From an uncultured Elusimicrobiales bacterium (GTDB taxonomy: Bacteria > Elusimicrobiota > Elusimicrobia > Elusimicrobiales > Elusimicrobiaceae), in assembly GCA_944322775.1 (NCBI GenBank), contig CALUQA010000097.1:1-8439 (forward strand): 8,439 nt of DNA. The letters are read 5' to 3'. Positions 5,666 through 8,439 of this stretch are shown piece by piece. The notes under the pieces were generated by a model. It was not told the DNA's origin and did no database searches. It worked only from the letters and a program-made list of their open reading frames with translations. Within the stretch, counting starts at the first letter, position 1. Every line of letters starts with the position of its first letter. A program made the translations under genes and the position numbers.

Positions 5666-5668
5666 AAA

Positions 5669-7003
5669 TTAAGCAGTGGCTTTCTTTTCGCTTGTTCGCG
5701 GGCCTTTGCGTGGGTAACCCAGCCAAATGGCCACCAGCGCCCCAATGCCCAACAGATACGGATAATACAAATATTGCATAATGGCCACCGGGGACAGGCC
5801 CGAAAGGCCGGCCGCCATCAACAGCTGCGCCCCATAAGGGATAGCCCCTTGCACAAAACAAGAGAAAATATCCAAAATGCTGGCCGAGCGGTTGGCCGGG
5901 ATTTTAAAACGGGTGGCAATTTCTTTGGCGATAGGGCCGGCCATAATCAAGGCAATAGTGTTGTTGGCCGTACACAAATTGGCAAAACCCACCAACCCGG
6001 CAATGGAAAGCTCCGCTTTGCGTACGGAGTTTGCCTTGGAGGTCATTTTTTGAATAATCCAGGCAAAGCCGCCGTTGAGGCGTATCATTTCCAGCATGCC
6101 GCCAGCCAAAATGGTAACTACAATCAGCTCACCCATGCCATTAATGCCTTTACCCATAGCGCCCGTCCAGCCCCAGGCGTCAAAAGCATCGGTTGCAAGC
6201 CCGATAAGCCCCGCCAGCACCGTGCCGCCTAACAGTACCGTCATCACGTGTACACCCGCCAAAGCAGCGGCCAAAACGGCCAAATAAGGCAATACATGCA
6301 GCCAGTTCACCGTGCCTGCCTGATAAGGCTCTGCGGCGTTTTTGCCCATTAAAAAGTAGGCCAGCACCGTCAGTGCCGCAAACGGCAGCACAATGCGCAG
6401 GTTAGTGCGGAATTTGTCTTTCATGCGGCAGCCTTGGGTGCGGGTGGCCACAATAGTCGTGTCGGATATAAAAGAAAGATTATCGCCAAACATAGCTCCG
6501 CTGACCACGGCAGCGGTAATCAGCGCCGGAGTAACGCCCGTTTTTTGGGCAATACCGGCCGCTACAGGCGCAAAAGCGACAATGGTGCCTACAGAGGTGC
6601 CCACGGAAACGGAAACAAAGCAGGCGGCCAAAAACAGCCCCGGGACGAGCAAACTTTGCGGCAGCAGCCAGAGGGTCAAATTGACGGTGCTGTCCACCGC
6701 ACCCATGGTTTGCGTGGTTTGGGCAAAAGCGCCGGCTAAAATAAAAATCAGCACCATAAGCATAATATTGCCGTCGGCGGCACCCTTGCAGAAATATTCT
6801 ATTTTTTGGGATATGTTGCCACCTTTAGAGGCAACCACCGCCACCACGGAAGCAATTACAAAGGCAACCGTAATGGGCATTTTGTAAAAATCGCCAGCCA
6901 ACAGAGATACCACCAAATAGGCAATTAAAAACACCCACAAAGGCAGCAGCGCCCACGCATTTGGCTTGGCCGAGGGAACGGGCAGAGATGTAAGCGGATC
7001 CAT
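5669..7003 (-). CDS. NhaC-type Na+/H+ antiporter family membrane protein
   Basis: The 444-residue product is hydrophobic almost throughout, with many predicted membrane helices starting near residue 17. Segments typical of the NhaC-type Na+/H+ antiporter family are S132-V-G-T-S-V-G-T, then G168-A-M-F-G-D-N-L-S-F-I-S-D-T-T with conserved acidic D173 and D180, C-T-A-N-N-T (343-348), and S374-I-L-D-I-F with Q-G-A-I-P-Y-G. Members exchange Na+ or organic anions for protons across the inner membrane. Which substrate applies here (Na+, or a malate/lactate-type exchange) cannot be read from sequence. The ATG is at 7001-7003; the nearest purine-rich site on the minus strand is a weak AGG about 13-15 bases upstream. 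A terminator-like hairpin lies just before it. The last codons are repeated as a decayed copy at 3674-3784. Confidence 0.9.
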   Translation of the reverse strand: MDPLTSLPVPSAKPNAWALLPLWVFLIAYLVVSLLAGDFYKMPITVAFVIASVVAVVASKGGNISQKIEYFCKGAADGNIMLMVLIFILAGAFAQTTQTMGAVDSTVNLTLWLLPQSLLVPGLFLAACFVSVSVGTSVGTIVAFAPVAAGIAQKTGVTPALITAAVVSGAMFGDNLSFISDTTIVATRTQGCRMKDKFRTNLRIVLPFAALTVLAYFLMGKNAAEPYQAGTVNWLHVLPYLAVLAAALAGVHVMTVLLGGTVLAGLIGLATDAFDAWGWTGAMGKGINGMGELIVVTILAGGMLEMIRLNGGFAWIIQKMTSKANSVRKAELSIAGLVGFANLCTANNTIALIMAGPIAKEIATRFKIPANRSASILDIFSCFVQGAIPYGAQLLMAAGLSGLSPVAIMQYLYYPYLLGIGALVAIWLGYPRKGPRTSEKKATA

Positions 7004-7018
7004 AGTTTATTTTGACCT

Positions 7019-7038
7019 AAAAAAACCCCTTTACGGGG
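7019..7038 (-). terminator. Terminator-like hairpin between tRNA-Arg(CCG) and the antiporter
   Basis: On the minus strand CCCC-GTAAA-GGGG is followed by seven T residues. It lies about 97 bases after the tRNA 3' end and about 15 bases before the antiporter ATG. It may end the tRNA transcript, or act as a leader attenuator of the antiporter. The core stem is only 4 bp, but an alternative AAACCC/GGGTTT outer pairing is possible. Confidence 0.55.
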
Positions 7039-7134
7039 AAATGTACAGAGGGTTTCATTTATGTAGTGAACGCAACGGAAAGCTGAATAAGAAGAAAAAC
7101 AAACGCCTGTCCTTACTAAATGAACAATCTGAAA

Positions 7135-7206
7135 TGCGCCCGGCGGGAGTCGAACCCACATCTCCAGCTTCGGAGGCTGACGCTCTATCCATTGAACTAC
7201 GGGCGC
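7135..7206 (-). tRNA. tRNA-Arg (anticodon CCG)
   Basis: A full cloverleaf is visible on the minus strand: acceptor GCGCCCG/CGGGCGC, D stem GTTC/GAGC, anticodon stem TCAGC/GCTGG with loop CTCCGAA, and T stem GTGGG/CCCGC with loop TTCGACT. The anticodon CCG is at plus positions 7171-7173 and reads CGG. The arginine identity bases A20 and C35 are present. The discriminator base is A at 7135. CCA is not encoded. Confidence 0.97.
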
Positions 7207-7212
7207 AATAGA

Positions 7213-7228
7213 ACGGCTAAATAGCCGT
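7213..7228. other. Short palindrome beside the tRNA 5' end
   Basis: ACGGCT (7213-7218) and AGCCGT (7223-7228) enclose AAAT. On the plus strand CTTTTAT follows, giving a weak terminator shape with no gene to serve. On the minus strand it lies 6 bases upstream of the mature tRNA 5' end, so it could be part of the tRNA precursor. Confidence 0.4.
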
Positions 7229-7292
7229 CTTTTATACATATTTTATCATATTCATATAGGCTTTGCCGTGCGGAAATTAATACGTTTTCCCT

Positions 7293-7322
7293 CTGGCATA
7301 CACGTTAAATAGTTGCTATACT
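7293..7322 (+). promoter_or_regulatory. Putative sigma-70 promoter of the outer-membrane protein gene
   Basis: CTGGCA (7293-7298) and TATACT (7317-7322) are 18 bp apart. The predicted start near 7329 leaves a leader of about 30 bases. AGCGGGG (about 7346-7352) is a modest ribosome binding site before the ATG at 7359. Confidence 0.6.
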
Positions 7323-7358
7323 GGAAACAGCGGTTAAATTTATTGAGCGGGGTTTGTT

Positions 7359-8111
7359 ATGTTTAAACATGCAGCAGTCGCATTGTGGGTTTGTATATTT
7401 TGTACGGTGTCGGCATCGGCCCAAATTCAGAAGTTTTGCATTCCCGGGGTGGCGCCTTCACGCAATGTAACGTCTTTGGAATTGTCGCCTTCCACCAGTA
7501 TTATTGACGATAAAGGGGGGATTTCTTCCAGCTCTTTGACCACTAAAATGTATTATGCCTTTACGCCTGATTACAATATCGGCATAGAGGTTCCTCTTTC
7601 CCGCTACGAAGTGCCGGGGGACTCTGTCAATGGTCTTGGGGATATTTTACTGGCGGCAGAAGCGGTCCATTCCGTGCATTACATAGACTGGGGGGTAAAA
7701 TTGGAAACTACCCTTCCTACCGCCACGGACGAAGCCTTGGGGACGGGCAAGTGGGTAATTATGCCTTCCGTCTTTGCCTTGGTACCGGTAAACGAAAATT
7801 TCTTCCTTTCTTTTGGATATAAGCAATATGCTTCTATTGCCGGGGACGGGGGGAGAAACTCCGTTAATTACGCCCGTTTTCGCGCACTTATTTCGTATAT
7901 GGCAGATGCACAATGGTGGGTAACGTTTGATCCGCAATATTATATGAACTATGATCGTTCCGGCCAGGCTGAACTTGTGTGGGAAAGCGAGATAGGTGTT
8001 ATGGTCAACCCGGGCACGGCTATGTATATAAAACCGGGGGCCCATTTGGGCGGCAACTGGAAAACGCGCGATTGGACGTTGAGCATGGGTTTTAAAATAT
8101 TGTATTTATAG
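7359..8111 (+). CDS. Outer-membrane beta-barrel protein, transporter-like
   Basis: The product has 250 residues and a signal peptide (residues 1-21, ending A-S-A-S-A before Q22). The mature part alternates polar and hydrophobic/aromatic residues in short strands separated by turns, as in small outer-membrane barrels. The segments G-L-G-D-I-L-L-A-A-E-A, L-E-T-T-L-P-T-A-T and G-T-G-K-W resemble the family of putative outer-membrane channel proteins often annotated as MetA-pathway-of-phenol-degradation proteins. The chain ends F-K-I-L-Y-L, whose aromatic penultimate Y and hydrophobic end fit a final barrel strand recognised by the BAM machinery. The likely role is a channel or structural protein of the outer membrane; no substrate can be assigned. 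The gene is monocistronic between two oppositely oriented tRNA-Arg genes. No clear terminator follows before the tRNA promoter. Confidence 0.75.
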   Translation: MFKHAAVALWVCIFCTVSASAQIQKFCIPGVAPSRNVTSLELSPSTSIIDDKGGISSSSLTTKMYYAFTPDYNIGIEVPLSRYEVPGDSVNGLGDILLAAEAVHSVHYIDWGVKLETTLPTATDEALGTGKWVIMPSVFALVPVNENFFLSFGYKQYASIAGDGGRNSVNYARFRALISYMADAQWWVTFDPQYYMNYDRSGQAELVWESEIGVMVNPGTAMYIKPGAHLGGNWKTRDWTLSMGFKILYL

Positions 8112-8150
8112 CTTAAAAAAGAATATTTACGACGATAAAAAAGAATTTTT

Positions 8151-8179
8151 TTGTAAATATTTTTCAAAAATGTTAAAAT
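8151..8179 (+). promoter_or_regulatory. Promoter of tRNA-Arg(GCG)
   Basis: TTGTAA (8151-8156) and TAAAAT (8174-8179) are separated by exactly 17 bp. Transcription would start near 8186, leaving a precursor leader of about 36 bases. The whole 8112-8221 stretch is strongly AT-rich and contains no gene. Confidence 0.65.
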
Positions 8180-8221
8180 AAATGTGTAGTAAAAAACAGG
8201 TTGTAAAAAATATCCTTTTAA

Positions 8222-8296
8222 GCGCCCATAGCTCAATGGATAGAGTGTCAGCCTGCGGAGCTGAAGATACAAGTTCGATTCCTGTTGGGCGCACCA
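8222..8296 (+). tRNA. tRNA-Arg (anticodon GCG), CCA encoded
   Basis: The cloverleaf has acceptor GCGCCCA/TGGGCGC, D stem GCTC/GAGT, anticodon stem TCAGC/GCTGA with loop CTGCGGA, and T loop TTCGATT. The anticodon GCG (8255-8257) reads CGC and CGU. Most bacteria use ACG (inosine-modified) for this box, so GCG is unusual. A20 and C35 support arginine identity. The T stem ACAAG/CCTGT has one A-C mismatch (8272 with 8282). CCA is encoded at 8294-8296. The gene matches tRNA-Arg(CCG) at 57 of 71 positions by hand count, indicating common descent. Confidence 0.92.
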
Positions 8297-8300
8297 TTTG

Positions 8301-8327
8301 AAAAGCACTTCGCAAGAAGTGCTTTTT
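8301..8327 (+). terminator. Intrinsic terminator of tRNA-Arg(GCG)
   Basis: AAAAGCACTTC (8301-8311) pairs with GAAGTGCTTTT (8316-8326) across a GCAA tetraloop. The T run is 8323-8327. It begins 5 bases after the tRNA CCA. Confidence 0.92.
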
Positions 8328-8377
8328 AAATGGGTAAATTAGTGAACTTGTACGTTGTTTTTTACAATGAGATTCTG

Positions 8378-8390
8378 GGGCGCACCATTT
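8378..8390 (+). repeat. Repeat of the tRNA-Arg 3' end (possible attachment-site scar)
   Basis: GGGCGCACCATTT repeats exactly the 3' end of the tRNA plus three flanking bases (8287-8299). GATTC just upstream (8371-8375) also matches the tRNA T-loop region after a small gap. The rest of 8391-8439 shows no gene or clear signal. Confidence 0.6.
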
Positions 8391-8439
8391 AAAATGGTTC
8401 TAAACGGAGTTTAACAAAGTTTAATCCTCCGACGATAAA

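Larger units (their letters stand above)
5329..5796 (+). repeat. Right copy of the duplicated block (Sel1 remnant plus intact antiporter end)
   Basis: This is the direct-orientation partner of 3342-3784. Here the terminator and the antiporter 3' end are intact, while the Sel1 part is truncated and mutated. The block starts immediately after the T run of the pilin terminator. Confidence 0.9.

Noticed and set aside
5774..6887. Several plus-strand frames over the antiporter
   Set aside because: They are antisense to a full-length, well-conserved membrane protein gene and have no start signals or recognisable domains.
7294..7316. TGGCAT and TTGCT as a sigma-54 promoter
   Set aside because: The GG and GC elements are 18 bases apart, whereas sigma-54 sites need about 10; the sigma-70 reading with TATACT fits better.
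7949..8315. Minus-strand frames running across tRNA-Arg(GCG)
   Set aside because: They cover a tRNA, a terminator and an AT-rich promoter region; the apparent protein motifs come from the antisense of the tRNA.
8130..8439. CGACGATAAA occurring at 8130-8139 and 8430-8439
   Set aside because: A 10-base match in AT-rich DNA with no shared context is likely chance; the second copy is cut by the window edge so it cannot be extended.

Overview
The window looks like chromosomal DNA of a Gram-negative, probably anaerobic gut bacterium. My best guess is the phylum Elusimicrobiota. The basis is the combination of an ATP-dependent PEP carboxykinase, a free-standing SWIB-domain protein, a pilin-type gene with a cysteine-rich tail and an outer-membrane beta-barrel protein. 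This assignment is recognition from memory and was not checked against a database.

Layout. (1) 1-1872: the 3' end of a class I/II aminotransferase, then pckA 7 bp downstream in an apparent operon joined at oxaloacetate, closed by a perfect hairpin. (2) 1873-2250: a small SWIB-domain gene with its own leader and terminator. (3) 2251-3152: a secreted, four-cysteine protein of unknown function with a strong terminator. (4) 3192-3665: a membrane-anchored Sel1-repeat protein. (5) 3666-5328: a decayed copy of the end of an antiporter gene, then a pilin-like cassette with its own promoter and terminator. This gene is split into two frames at a short TA repeat and carries about 44 cysteines in tandem repeats. 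(6) 5329-5668: a decayed second copy of the Sel1 gene. (7) 5669-7003 (-): an intact NhaC-type Na+/H+ antiporter. (8) 7019-7206 (-): a terminator-like hairpin and tRNA-Arg(CCG). (9) 7293-8111: a secreted outer-membrane beta-barrel protein. (10) 8151-8439: a promoter, tRNA-Arg with the unusual anticodon GCG, its terminator, and a short repeat of the tRNA 3' end.

The most striking structure is at 3342-5796. A block holding the 3' part of the Sel1 gene, a bidirectional terminator and the 3' end of the convergent antiporter gene occurs twice in direct orientation, on either side of the pilin-like cassette. Decay is reciprocal: the left copy keeps the Sel1 gene and has a ruined antiporter end, while the right copy has a ruined Sel1 gene and keeps the antiporter. 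This is the pattern expected if the surface-protein cassette entered between two convergent genes by single-crossover recombination, or by tandem duplication. The two repeats could in principle also mediate its loss.

I found no CRISPR array, transposase, integrase or recognisable defence system.
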